Shown one piece after another: positions 20,423 to 33,179 of a DNA stretch of 64,000 nucleotides. The stretch covers positions 298,304 to 362,303 of the forward strand of contig CAXAMN010028883.1 of assembly GCA_963970005.1 (NCBI GenBank), written 5' to 3'. Source of the DNA: Durusdinium trenchii (taxonomy: Eukaryota > Sar > Dinophyceae > Suessiales > Symbiodiniaceae). A model generated the notes under the pieces. That model was not told the origin of the DNA, searched no databases, and worked only from the letters and a program-made list of their open reading frames with translations. Positions within the stretch are counted from its first letter, which is position 1. Every line of letters starts with the position of its first letter. Both the position numbers and the translations under genes were made by a program.

Positions 20423-23400
20423 ACGCAACGTTTTTGAGGACTGAGGAAGCGTTCCCTTTCTAGTAGTACAGCAGACATATTTTAGGTGTGGCAGAGTAGG
20501 AGCATATGGAACCTACTCAACTCATGGAACAGTGGGGAGTTCTCTATATGAACTGGCCACATGAAATGGCAACCTTTTTGCAATATAGAGGTTTTTGATG
20601 GTCTTTGGTCAAAAAGAGACACATGTTTGAGCTCGTGTTTGTTGCTGAGGTATTTCATTCCAGTCTACCTCATAGCTCTGTGCCACTTGGTCAGGTGATG
20701 GTGGACGGATGTTTTTCATGAGACCCGGACTCTCCAAGAGGTCGAGTGGGTTTCCAAGGCTTCAACACTCGAGACCTGGACGTTTCTCTCTTTTTTTTTG
20801 TTTCCCGTGAGTGAGGCTGCGGAATTGATCAGCCGACGCTCCATCAATCAGAAGGTGTTTGACGCTCACCGCACACGGTTTATAGACTCCACAGACGGTC
20901 ACGTGCTCACAAGCTGGCTCACCAGCACAAGACGTATCAAATATATGGGACGGTATACGCAGATGAACCGCACCGGAACAGTGACCCTCTCGGTGAAGTT
21001 GTGGTTGTTGTTTGTGTTCGTTCGCTTCGTGCGCTGGCGCGAACGCGCGATCTGCGGCACGGCCCGTCCATCACCTTGGAGAGTACGTGACACTCCCTGG
21101 CTCTCAGGGGAGTCTCCCATCTCATCCGGACGCTCCAGGGAGTGTAGACACTATGTCCATCGGCTACTCATGGACGTGGCTCGAGGTCATAGGACCCGAT
21201 TTTCACATGCTCATCACTTGCAAAACCAGTTTGACCGGGTCCATTGTTTTTGTTTGGTGCGGTTTTGGTTAGAGGAGATGGGCATGAGGAGATGAAGGAT
21301 CTTCTACCATGTGGTTGCTATCATGGCGAAGGTGGTTTCTTCCTTTCCAAATTGTTTGTTGTTCCTTTTCCTTTTCATGCTCATTCTCTCTTATTCTTTG
21401 AATCTGTGGACGTGTTGTGTTTTTTGACCTTAGGAGCTGGCCAGTATGGGGAGAATCATGCCTTGTTTCAGGCTGAGAGCCCTTGTAGGGCCGGGCCCCC
21501 CTTTGACGGAATTCAGGTACTCAGCGCGGCTACAGCATTTGGGGCGTGGCGCCACGCTGGTTCATGATCACACCCTGGTCGCTCCACAACTTGGCGAAAG
21601 ACAGAGGCCGCCTGGAGCCATTTCGTTTCAACCGGGTGTTAACGTCTCCGGGCTATACCTGACTTGTGAAAAGGGGGGTTATATATATATATATCTATAT
21701 ATATTACTTATATATATATATACACACACCTGGTTCTGCTTTGGGAAATGTGACTTTTGCCTACGGGTGAATCCCAGTCCCTTAAGCAAATCCAACTATA
21801 TACACTTCCTGAAATCAACGAAACATGGAGTTCACCACCTGTTTGGTCTTCGGAAGACTCATGGTCATCCTTTCGGGGCCGTTTGCCATCCACGTAACCA
21901 CGAGTATATTCCAAGGAGTGTAGCCAGTGATGTACGCAATTGAGTTAAGGCTTAGGTAGTGCAATGATGTGCCACACCCACCAACAACTTATCGATACTG
22001 ATCGTTTGTTTGTGTTTTTTTTGGGGGGGGCCAATAGAATGTGGTCTTGCACTGAAGACTAGCATGGACTCCTCCAATACGACTAAGTTCATAGGTGTTT
22101 GGTGCCAAGTATCAAGATGTGAACCCCTACCACAAAAGACGGTATTTTTCTTTAAAGTGCATAGCTTTGAACATGTGCACAGTGCCTTTAATTGGGTGCT
22201 TGCTGCGAACCATATGGGGTATCAGGAGAAAATCGACGACCCAACGATGATCTTATATGGGGCCAGAAAGCGGGATGTTTTGGGGGATCGTTCCTTTCTT
22301 CAACATGCTCTTTTTGTTCTTGAGACCTCAACCAGCACCGACTTCACCAACAGGTCACCAATGGAAACCTGCAATGTTAAGGCCCTTCCCAACCCTCCAG
22401 CCATCAGAGACCTCTTCGGACCGGTTCGAAAAGAGCCGTTGGGAGTCGATTCTCTTCGAACCAACAAAACGGTGGAAGGTGGAAGGCTCCTCTCAGAGCC
22501 ACGGCGACCCCTTGGGTGGTCGAAGAAACGCCCCGAAGAGGAAGAAATTGGGCTTTTGGAGGAGGGAAGGGTTGAAAACCCACAGAGGGTTTGTTGTCTC
22601 GATTTCCATACAGCCCTGGAATCGTTTGTTTATGTTTGTTTTACCTCAGGTGTTCATCAAAGACCTTTTGGAGGATAGAGCGGGGTAGCTAAGCTACAAT
22701 CATTGATTTCGCATGATTTCGCTTCTTCTTCTACTGTCCCACCTAGCCACAGTCGAAACAGTCGAAGACACATCATTCATTTACATGGGGGACCCTTCGG
22801 CCCCTTCTTCCAGTGGAACCATTCACCATACTTTGAAAGAAAAGGCCACATCAACGCACCGGTCTCGTGACGGTGCCATCTCGTGACCTCACCCGAGGAT
22901 GGACGGTTCCTTCCCGTGCAGTTCTGGCCGCAAGTGTGCTGTTCTTCGTCAACTTCCTCGCGTATGGAGTCTGCTGGCCAGACCCGTGGTGGGCGGTGGT
23001 GCCCGGGATCCGGATCCCACCACGTGCTCCACTGGGTGGTCCACCACAGAGCTATGGCTCAAGAATCGGGTGCCATGCAAACCTAGGAAGCAGCAGCAGC
23101 AGCAGTTGACAACTTTGCAGATTCCTAAGTGGGTCCCTATCTGGCCCTGTCACAGCGTGGGTTGACCATGCCTTATGAAATGCCCCCACCATTCTATGTC
23201 TATGTCCTATCCAGTTGTGGTCCTATCCAGGAACACTGCCATCCAGACCTGGCGGTTGAGGTCCTGCGCACACTAAAGATCTGAGACTTCCTCCCCGGAC
23301 CCATGGAAGGGTCCACCCAGGTGCTCTTCTTCCTTGACCTTGGTCGCGTGGCGATGTGGGCGACCGATCATCCGACCGATCCGCTTTTTTCTGCCGACTT

Positions 23401-24261
23401 GTGGATCGCTGTGTTTCTCCGATGTCTTGCGATGGATTCCCTGGGGCTTGGATGGTACATCTATGGTCGTTTTTCCACGTAGTGGATGATCTGCAGAGGT
23501 CTCCGACGGATTCCCTGGCAGGTTCATTGGTTGGTTGACACTTGTTTCGTTTGCCGGTTGCCAGGTGTAAGATGTCCAGGACTGCCCAGCTGGAACGAAG
23601 CAGTGTGAATTCTCAAGGATTGAGTCGTTCCCAGTTGTGGGTTGTGGAGGAACGAAGCCGAAAGAGGGAGGCCTAGAGTTCCAACGAAAGTTGAACACTT
23701 GAACCACCATACATTCTGTTGAATAATGTTGAATAGGAATATGAAAAAGGGAAGGCTAAGGGACACGTGTGTTGAAGTGCAGAAGGTCATTTTGTGTAGG
23801 GTCCTCATGCCAAGGTTCAACGTTGGAGTTCTTAGTGCATTTGTCACCCTCTTGGGCTGTGACGCGTTCGCACGTGCGTTCCGTGCCTTTTCTTCCCTCC
23901 AATCATGAGTATAAACGGAAGATATGTCATGGTCAGAGCACTTGCAACTGGGTTTTGGATGAGTATGGAGTCATGGACTCGCCACTGTGACTTTCTTATT
24001 GGACCTAGGCGAAAGGCATCAAAGAACCATACAACTACCCTGACCAGAAATTCCAAAGGAAACTGGTTCCACCTTGTCTATATCCTTCTCTTGATCTAAA
24101 GCCTCAACTGTAAGCACCAACTGTTGGTGCTCCAGATGAGCCTTTCTGGAAAGAGTGCCTGACTGTTTCGGGGGTACACTCCCAGCCGGTCGCTGCTGGG
24201 AGCTGGAGAGCGGGCGAGCGGCTGGGAGCGACGGCTCGGGGTATCCAGTTACTCAACCCCG
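20423..24261. other. unassigned stretch with small repeats
   Basis: Contains an 11-bp inverted repeat (21090-21100 / 21135-21145, ACACTCCCTGG / CCAGGGAGTGT), which resembles the ends of the MITE family at 18681 and 25664; a TA/CA microsatellite (about 21680-21729); an unassigned open frame of about 200 codons (to 22678, no ATG at its left end, no motif); and a hydrophobic frame at about 22915-23010 that might be an exon. No function can be given. Confidence 0.4.
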
Positions 24262-24345
24262 GCTCCTAACCTACTAGCGATGGCCTCCAACCTATACTAA
24301 TTACTGTAGCTATGGCCTCCAACCTAAATGGGGTATCCAGCTCTT
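24262..24345 (+). repeat. second locus of the GGCCTCCAACCTA repeat
   Basis: Two imperfect units matching 3895-3992 (CTACTAGCGATGGCCTCCAA and GCTATGGCCTCCAACC). Confidence 0.65.
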
Positions 24346-25349
24346 CCCCATGAAATGACGGGAGCCGTTTCACTCCGAGCAAGCACAGGAGTTCCCCAAC
24401 CCCAGCTATAGCTGAAATGATCATGGTTATGTGGGAACACGGGTCTTTGGATGACCATGTTCCGAAGACCAAACAGATGGTGCCATCCACTTCATATTAT
24501 GAATGACTTGGAGAGTAAGGTCTAAAACCCACCCTGCAACCCCTGGTTTGATCATTTAGGCTCACCAAGTGGCTGCTACTCCAGATTTCAGCGGCTGCAC
24601 GTGCAGGTGAGTATCAACTAGGTTTGATCCTGATCCACGGTTTGGGCCACCTCATCAGCATGATCCTTGGCCGAAGTCCAAGTCTTGCACCACGAAGTCC
24701 AAGTTCCCTCCTTCCCAGATTGAACAGACACACTGGGAACACGAGAGAGGGATCGGAACTTCATGGTGGCATAGATTTGGATACAGTAATTCTGTCACCC
24801 ATGCCTCACCCGAACGCGCCAACAAAAATAGCCGCGCCATGTGCGCAAAAGGGACGCGGGACGGTCTTTCGCATACTGTACCAAACTGGTTAATGCACGA
24901 TACTAACTACCAGGACCTTCAAAGTGACCCTTTGATATCCCAGGATGAGGTCAATTAGGTCTGTACAAGGTCACTTAGAGACTCCAAAGAGGTCAAGTTG
25001 AAAGTCCTGGTACGTATGCTACGTGGACCAGTTCGAGATCTGGGCCGATCTCTTCCACATTGCCTTAGCCATCCCCTGAGCCATCCCACTTAGCTAGAGT
25101 CGATACGGCGCCCAGAAAGAGAGGTCGAACACTTGACCGGCGCACGGAACTCGGCATCGAACTCGGCACTCGGAACGTCTCGCAGCGCGTCATCGCAACG
25201 ACGGCGGGAGACCCTTGCCCCCTGAAAACTTGGGACAATTCCTTCTCAGCTTTTTGCAGCTATACAGCTATTTTACATCTAATTACAGTATCGCTATTAT
25301 ACCAGCTATATCCAGCTATAAAACATTGCCACAGTTCACCAAAAAGAAA
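24346..25349. other. no gene recognised
   Basis: Short frames only. About 24430-24495 shares words (GGATGACCATGTTC, GGTGCCATCCAC) with the MITE at 18681 and is probably a decayed relative. Confidence 0.4.
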
Positions 25350-25565
25350 CACCGCGCAAACCGCGCAGCCATCCGCGCAGAACCGCGCCCTTCTGTTCGC
25401 GGTCCGAGGATCCTCTCAGAGACCTTGGCCGTGGTGCTCCTCCCATCGCCCAGCTCTCCGCGCTACGCGCGCCTCATGGGGCCCAGCACGCTGGGCGCCG
25501 CGATGTTCGGCGGCTTGGCGGAGACCGCGGGGGGCTCGCCGTTGTGTCGGCGGTTTCTTCGGTTG
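25350..25565 (+). other. GC-rich exon-like island with ACCGCGC repeats
   Basis: 25350-25403 contains three ACCGCGC words and one hairpin (ACCGCG 25382-25387 with CGCGGT 25398-25403, 10-nt loop), the only clear copy of the retrotransposon hairpin motif I found elsewhere. It runs into a GC3-rich plus-strand frame (to about 25565) with small and hydrophobic residues (for example LMGPSTLGAAMFGGLAETAGG without a stop). It may be an exon of an unidentified, possibly membrane, protein. Confidence 0.3.
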
Positions 25566-25663
25566 GGATGCCGGTTTAGGGGATGGTGTCCTGGAGATTG
25601 TGAACGGATGTGATGCTAGGGCGGGATGAGGGTTTAGGGGATGAAATGATGAAATGAGGGCTA

Positions 25664-25800
25664 CACTCCCTGGAATCATCATGGGCCAACGTGGATGGCA
25701 CATGATGGCAAGGCCCCGAAAGGAGGACCATTTTCTGAATACAAAACAGGTGTTGCCAAACAGGCGTTGCCATCCACGTTTGAAAGGGGACAACATCATT
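25664..25800. mobile_element. second copy of the TCCCTGG MITE-like family
   Basis: The left end ACTCCCTGGAATCATCATGG continues to GGGCCAACGTGGATGGCA. The right part TTGCCATCCACG is the inverse of the inner end, and the outer right arm is decayed. The family is set by comparison with 18681-18824. Confidence 0.55.
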
Positions 25801-28380
25801 GGGCAAATTGGGCTATGTTAGCCTGATGAGACAAAATTTCCCAAGAAACACCCTGCCGGACAGAAGGGGCGTGACCTAGTACGTAATGAATTTGTTGATC
25901 TTGGCTTCTTGAATGGGCAAAGCTGGAGGGTCCACGCAAGGACAGGACCAAAACACCACTCACAAGCAAATCACGAAGAAGTCAGATAAAGCACATAGCA
26001 GCTAGAAGCTAGCACGAAATCACAAATATTAGACGACATCACAGAGATTGTCCCCAATAGTCATTTAACAGTCCATGTATGGAATATGTGCCTATACGTA
26101 CATTGACATTGACCCTTAAGACATCATCTCAAAACCACCCTGAGGATTGTTGGGGTGTCATAATGAAATGTATTGCAAGACAGTGTATCTTCGACATTGG
26201 TTTGCGAATTAAATAAAGAGTGCATTCGAGCCTTTGGTGACTGTGTCGAGACAAAGCCGAAAGGGGCTCATGAATCATGTAATGAATATACTGGATTTGT
26301 AACCATGTATGATCATGCATACTGTCAGTATATTATATGTATTATATTTGCACTCCTTGCGACCGTTTCCATCTTCAGAAAAGAGTGTCATGCCCCACTT
26401 GGGCCATTACAAGGACTCGTATCCCCAGAAGATCTGGTGGACCTCCTGGTGACTTCGCAACCTGATTCACCAGGCTTCTTCGGAATTTTGGTGGGCTATA
26501 CCTTGGCCAAACGCCAGGAGCGACGGCGTGACGATGTTTCTGCACGGACGCCGTGGATGCCGTGAGGTCTCAAAATAGATCTCCTCGGTTTACAGTGGAC
26601 TTGAGTAGCAACCACCATCATGGGGAGAGCCAACGTCTCACCAACCTGCGGGCACCAGCTTCCCGGGCACGCTCCCGAGCCGCCTCGGAGCCCGTGGCGG
26701 GGGTCGCACGGGAGGCCTTCCAAAAAGTTGTTTATAGGATCGGCGTAGGATTGAATTGAAGGCATCAAAGGGATGCCAGTGAAGTAAACAGCCGAAACAT
26801 TGCATGTGACTGGGTCGCCACTTTAGTGTTTAATGTTGAGTCTTAAGAGTATTCACCGGAGTCTTTCACCATAAATCGGCGGGGATCAAAGACCGGAGTC
26901 TATGTGCTCACCATGGCCATGGGAACATCTCCAACGAATCAACATCAGACCGTCCCCGTCAGCGGTCCGGTGGTTTAGACCACCTCTCGGTCAGGGCCGC
27001 CGGGTTCGCCGAGCTGCACAGGTCGGAAAGTGGACTGGGCTCTTCTTGCCCGGCTTGCTGAGTAGCGCCTTGCCTGGCTGGTGGGGGTCGTGGCTTTTTT
27101 TGATCTTGGCTTCGGTTGCTGTTCAAAACATGGTGAATCTAGGGTCAAATAGTTGTGCTTAAGCCTGGATAGCCTGCCTGATATGGTCAATCCGGTGATG
27201 CCGGGTTGAGAAAATGAGGACTTTTCTGGACTAATTAAATAGGGCGGTGAATACAAGACCAGATAGAGGCCTACTAGAGACCATAGATACTTGATATGTT
27301 CCACTTTCAGACCCAGGCTACGAGCTCCTTTGCGTGGCCGTCTTGGCATCTTGGCATCTTCACGGGGGGAAAGCGACCCCTTTTGGGGCACACCGGTGCT
27401 TGTTTCAGTTCAGTCATAGCTTGATGTAAATCAGATAGACTTGCTGTGACTTAGCAACGGTTTGTGCACAGGAACTGTTCAACTTGTAGGCTAGGCAAAG
27501 GTGGAAGTTCACAGATGGCTTTCTTTGGACCCTTTATACCTTATTCAGAGACCACTGTGTTTAGGAGTGCCACGTTTGGGCTAAAGCTCTTGGAGACACA
27601 TGAGTAGTAGGGAAGGCCAAGCAGTGCGAGTAGGCACACGAGAATGTCTGGTGGACCATGGGTTCTTTCCATGATGCCTGTGATGTGACAGGCCATGTGT
27701 GTTAGAAGAACAAGTCATTCAGTCTTTGCATCTTTTAAGAATGCGTCAAGGCAAACTAGTAAGTGGGCTCTGGCACTATTGACCAAAACCTTTCTTCCAC
27801 CAGGACGGTCAATCTGGAGCAGTGCCCTCTGACTCAGACTCTGGGTCCTAAGGCGTCCAACCCATGGTTCCATGGCGAGCCCGGACCCACGGGTCCACGG
27901 GTCCACCGGTTCGGTCCGTTCGGTCGAAAGCGGAGACAACGGGGGGGTGTTTCCTCCGAGGAAACTGCATCTCTTCGCGATTCTTTTCGTCACTTTTTGG
28001 GTGCGCAAGAAGGGATCCTGGGGACCGGTACTACAATCCACAAGGTGGTCGGATCCTCCATGAAGTGGGTGCTGTCGGGTGCTGTGCTGTCCCCGTCTTG
28101 GAGCTGGAGGTCCGGAGCTTTACTTCGGAGTATGTGGAGAAGAAGGAGGTCCGTGATGCCTATAGCCAGGCAAATCAAGGCAGGGGTCAGGGGGATCCCA
28201 ACGGCTCAAAAATCCCTCCCTCTCAGACGTCCTCAATGCTGAGCAGGCTTTGCCAGATTGTAGGAGGATTTCATGGTCTTCCATGGGCCGAACTGTTCCA
28301 CTTCCTTGTTTCGATTTGGGGAGAGCAGTTCATAATCATTTGCGTTCGGCTCACCAAACACATCATCATCCCCTGATGAG
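25801..28380. other. no gene recognised
   Basis: No conserved motif in any frame. 26640-26740 (plus) is moderately GC-rich and could be a small exon (RAPASRARSRAASEPVAG type), but this cannot be supported further. Confidence 0.4.
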
Positions 28381-28499
28381 GTCCAACCGTTCCTCCAACA
28401 CCCTCGCCCTCGCACAGCCCGTGCCTCCAGCGCCATTCTTTCCCCCAAACCCATCCGATCTTCCCTCTCTCCCCACCCCACCACGGCCCCCCGGCCCAA

Positions 28500-28690
28500 C
28501 CCGTCCGTTCTTTCGCCCCGACCGAACCGCACTCGCCGGAGGCCTTTTCGTCTCGATGCACATCGCCACGCTGCACGCCATGGCCGAAGGCGCACGGATG
28601 ATCCTGATCCTCTCACCGCTCTGTGGCACCGCCCCAGCCGCGCGGGCCGTCACTGGCGCGGCGGGGTTTGCGTCTTGTTGTTTGGGTTCT
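28500..28690 (+). other. GC-rich exon-like island
   Basis: A GC3-rich plus-strand frame with a hydrophobic segment (FVSMHIATLHAMAEG, then ARMILILSPLCGTAP) that would suit a membrane protein exon. The opposite strand is also open and Arg-rich, so the strand is uncertain. No family recognised. Confidence 0.3.
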
Positions 28691-30751
28691 TCTTGAGAGT
28701 GGCGGAAAAGGGACTCATTTTGGACTCTGGACTCTATGGTGATCTATGGTGTAAGTGGTGGATTCGGACTTCCAGGTGGGGTAAGATGAGTCAGAACGGA
28801 AGTTCTGGTCGATGAACAAACTGGAGGTCGGGGTGCCGGGTCGGGTGGCGAGTGACGTCGTGTATGCGGAGTCCGTGGTCTCGGGATGGTGAAGATGGCG
28901 GGAGGTGCAGAGCGACGTTGAAGGCACGTGAACCAGATTGTTGAACTGTGGAACCTTCAACTCTGAGGGCGCTGAGGGTAGATAGAAGGAGCGATTTTCG
29001 TTTCAGCACATGAGCACCATGAAGGCAAACCGGCCAAACACCATGCCATGAAGGCAAACCGGCACTCAAGAAGTGTTGGACCCACCAAAGGCGAGACTCC
29101 AGACAGTCATCCATACCATCCGGTCCTGAGTCCTGCGACTGTGTCAAGCGCTCCGAAAGACTCTATGTTGAACCTCGGCATTGGATTTTGAATGAGTACA
29201 GTCTGCTCTCTGGCAACAGGAACCAGATTGGCCCCACATGACCCAGCTATATCTCATCACCAACATGAGTGATGTATATAGAGCGATCCTCGAAAAGACA
29301 GAATATATGACTATAGCGGTCAATCCCCCAAACCTGCAACCTTCAACGGCCTCTGTCCGAGTATCGAGCAGGCCCGACCCCGGGAGGGGGTGCCGCGCGA
29401 CGGCCGCGGCCTGACGACTTCGACGGCTGAGGCCACCGAAGAGTTTTTGATTCCGATCTGCTCTGGAGCCTCGGCCTGGCTTGCCGGCGGGCCGTCGTGT
29501 TTTGGTTCGTCGATGTGCAAAAAGGTCCAAGACCAAGCACCTGGCACTTTGCCGTGAAAACCATGGTCATGTCCTTTCTTTTTTAAACACGGTGTTTTGG
29601 ATATTCCAAGATTGTTTGGAGCTCTTCCATCAACTAGCATTTTTCTGACATTGTTGGCATTGTTGGTTTGGTTCCGGAATGTTCTGGATATCAAGACTCC
29701 CCAGTCAGAGCTTCACGGTTTTCTCCGGATTGGGGGATTGGCTTCGTACCTTAAGCTTGGTTGTAGGAAGAAGTGGAGTCAGGTTCAGTCACCGGGTCAC
29801 CAGGATTGGACAGATTTGCAGCGACTCCGCCCTCTCACATCAAAACCGGCCTAAGGAGGCTTAAGGAGGCTGAAGAGAAAGGCTGGAGGTGTACACGGAC
29901 TGACTTAATGGAGTGCCAACTTGAGCATTCTTTGGTGAATTCCGGACATCCCTCCTTTCGTGAACCGAACCACGTGGGACCCAGGATTCGTGTGGAACGT
30001 GCTGGTGCGTGCGGGGTTCTTGGAGCGGGTGATGTTCGTGATCAGCTGCGGATGGAGAACTTGCACCAGGTGCAGTCTCCTCTTGCAAGAGGCCGGGTGA
30101 CGTGATCCGGTGAGGTGTGGGGCCGGGTGACGTGCAGGTTCGGCTCTTCTGAACCACCAGCAAGCACATGTAAGCATGAGCATGTATATAGAGCAAGCAA
30201 CATATGATGGGTGGGGGCAGATCATTGATTTTGGGAACTCTTGGGACTCAGAAATTCTTTGCTCTCAAACATTTTTGGACAATCCTTTTGGGTTTTAGGC
30301 TAATGACTCAGTCAGGTATATAAGGCTCCAAACCCACACAAAATTGGAACCTAACCATCATCATCCACTGAGGCCTTGCATAGATATGGATAAACCCCAT
30401 GGCCCAAGTCTTTGAGGTGAAGCATTGCACCAGCTTCCCACGCTACTTCGTCATTCTGGCCATTGCCTTGGCCCGGCTGATGGGCACTGGAAACGCCCTG
30501 CCTGGGGGCCAGGAGACGGGGGAGACCGGGTGGACCTGAATGGCGTTCGGTTCCTGGACAGATCTGACCATGCCTTGGCCCCGGCCAAGTGGAGACTCAT
30601 TCGGATTTGACGAATGATACATTCTTTTTCACGACCCCAGGTCGGATAGCGAGTGGTTGGGAGAGAGATGTTTGCCATGCCCGCTCGACTCTACTCCCTT
30701 GGCCAGAGGAACAGGGGCATACAGAGACCAACAGCTTCTACTTCTCCCGAA
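28691..30751. other. no gene recognised
   Basis: Only short unassigned frames. Contains direct copies of ATGAAGGCAAACCGGC (about 29019-29062). Confidence 0.4.
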
Positions 30752-30905
30752 GACCATCCACGGGACTGGAATAGTTCCACATTTACCCGACATGTCACCT
30801 CTCAGAATCCGAACGGGCACGGACTCTGGACAGGATAGGGGCGACCCGGACCAAACCGTTCAGACCCGGATTCTTAGGGCAACCATTCCAGTCCCATGGA
30901 TGGTC
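30752..30905. mobile_element. foldback / MITE-like element (154 bp)
   Basis: The ends 30752-30776 and 30881-30905 are inverted copies over 25 bases with 2 mismatches (GACCATCCAYGGGACTGGAA). A weaker inner match (AGAATCCG, 30814-30821 against 30871-30878) extends the stem. Non-coding. Confidence 0.65.
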
Positions 30906-31868
30906 TCGGCATGGTGTGGGAGCTCCGAATGTTTTGGTCCTAGAATCCTGAGACTTGAAACCCTGTACTCCATTTCTATAACACATGGTGTTTGGCACTG
31001 CTTGCAAAGGTTGATGTGAGAACAGGGGCTCACTTTTCGTTTCTGTTGTCCCTCTTGGATCGTGAGTGATTCTTTTACGCCATCTACCCTCATCTCAGAG
31101 ACACCACAACGATGGGGTGTGCACGGCATGTGGGAACCCTCCGACTGACGGTCTTCTTTCCATCCGACTTTGGTGAGGAGACCTTGGGATATGCCATCCT
31201 CGCTCTTTTCATCGCAGATGTGCTGGAGAATCTTTGCAGTTCGTTGCTGCAGTATATGGGATATCAGGCACGGCCGCGATGTCGCCGGGTCCTCGGGCCT
31301 TTCGGGCCTTTCGGGCCGTCCTCTCGGAGGGCTTTCGGGGTCCTCGGTGGCAAGCGGGGTCACATGTGAGGGAGACGGCGAATGCAACCAAAGGTCGGGA
31401 CAAGGAGAATGTTGAATCCATTTCAGTTTGGATCTTTTGTTGCTGCAAAAGAAGACATCGCCACCAGTTTCGCATTTGGGTTAAGATCGAAGCAATCATG
31501 CAGTTTTGGATTGGGGTCTAATTAAGTGGCCAGCTTCCAAGCAGAAGCTCCTACCTTCGGACAAACTCCTGCGTGAATACCTAAAAATTAAGAACTGGTA
31601 CAAAAGGTGCGAGAATCCATCCTGGACCCTCTTCCATCCACTAATCCACTGGCTCATGATTGGCTCAAAAGCATCGACCTGTTTGCTTCGCTGGTCGTGA
31701 TGGGGATCCAGTGGGTCTTCTGTGTGTGGATTTCATGCTGAGTTTTGTGAAAAACCGTCTATCCACCAATCTCACCGAAAAAGAACACATGTTTGCATCC
31801 ATGTTTCTATGGCATCCATGCCATGCCACGCTCCTTCTTCGCTCCTCTTCGCCCCCCGGTCCGTCACG

Positions 31869-32015
31869 TGGCAGGTCTTCCCCGAGCAACGCCACTGCGG
31901 CCTCGCCGAGCTGCGCGCGCGGGCGGCGCGGCGCCTGGAGCGGCGCAGCGGCGCCGCCGGCTTCGACGACCTGGCCGCGGTGACGACGAAAGGACGCCGG
32001 GACGCGGGACGCGAG
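31869..32015 (+). other. GC-rich exon-like island
   Basis: After a possible acceptor (GTGGCAG, ending 31874) a plus frame rich in Ala/Arg/Leu/Glu with G/C third positions runs to about 31990 (AELRARAARRLERR type helix). It is followed by a G14 run (32034-32047). No family recognised. Confidence 0.3.
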
Positions 32016-32564
32016 GACGCGAGCGAGCGAACCGGGGGGGGGGGGGGCAAGGGCCTCCGGAAGGGTCCAAGGCGGTGCATCCGGCAATTCTTGAGTTTGG
32101 AGTACTATACTGACTGGTGCGACGAAAGTGCTGGAAAGAGGGTGGAATGGGTTTCAATGGAAATGGTCTTATTCCCTATGTTCGCACCACTCAGGTAAGG
32201 GAAGTGGAATGAGTGGAGTGAGTGGAGGAGGGAGGGGGTTCTGAGGTGAAGTTGGAATGGTTGTTGCTGTCATGCCTTTCGAAGCTGCCATTGATGGAAG
32301 TTGGGCTGGGGTATACCTCTTGCCCTTCTTTTTTTTGGGCGTCAGCCGTGAAGGGAAGACCTTTCCGTGGAGGTCATCATCCTTTTCGCTGTGTGTAGAT
32401 AGTAATGTATACCTGGAGCCTGGAACACCTACCAAAATCTAGTCGTTTTGGATTTTTTTGATCGACCATCAAAAAACACATTCCAAGACCTATGTGCCGG
32501 TGTCACAAAGGGCACTCCACGGATTCCAAAGTGTCTTGAATAACAACACCAAAGTTGCGCCATA

Positions 32565-32745
32565 AAGTTGAGCGTTTGCGTCGTTTTGTTGATCGTTTGC
32601 GTTGCATTTTTGGTTGTTGTTTCAGGTGGTTCACGCAACGGCGTTGTGTTTCTAGTCGTTTGTGTTGAGTTTCTAGTCGTTTGAGTCGTGTTTATAAATG
32701 TTGTGTTGTGTTTTTAAGCGTTTGGGTGTCTCCAGCTCGTTTCCG
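32565..32745 (+). repeat. degenerate GTCGTTTG/GTGTTG low-complexity repeat
   Basis: Repeated words such as TTTCTAGTCGTTTG and GATCGTTTGCGT in near-tandem order. Resembles the ACGTTTT-rich ends of the block at 4270-4740 in composition only. Confidence 0.6.
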
Positions 32746-33179
32746 GCAAGGTTTCCACATAGCGAAAGCAGTCCTTGATCTTTTTGATCGTTGTAGCCAA
32801 ACACCCAAAAACAGAACACCAATGCCATGTGGCGTCTCAAGACTGATTGGCACTCAAAAAAAGGTGATCGTTTGGGGTTCCAGGTACATATGTATACTGC
32901 AGTCCAGACCTTGGAAGAAGGCCCTCGCAACGGCCCTCGTGTTTGGGTCAAGACATTTTCCCTGTTTTTTTGGGGGGTTCCCATGGGTTGGTTGGCGCCA
33001 TGTATGCAGCGATGCCCCATGCTTTTTGTGGCCTACATTTGGTGGTTGCTGATGATGAATATAGACAAAACGTTTTCGCCCTATCTAGGTCACTAAATCA
33101 AACCAGGTCCCTACTCGACAACAGTGCTGTTGGCAGTTGGGCAGTTTTGTTTTGCTGCCGCATCCAGCTGCAGCTGTGG

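Noticed and set aside
20220..20444. Frames across the CCA/CCG microsatellite
   Set aside because: Open only because of the triplet repeat. No supporting sequence on either side.
22010..22678. 222-codon open frame
   Set aside because: No ATG at the left end, low-complexity start (T and G runs), no motif, no codon bias. Left as unassigned sequence.
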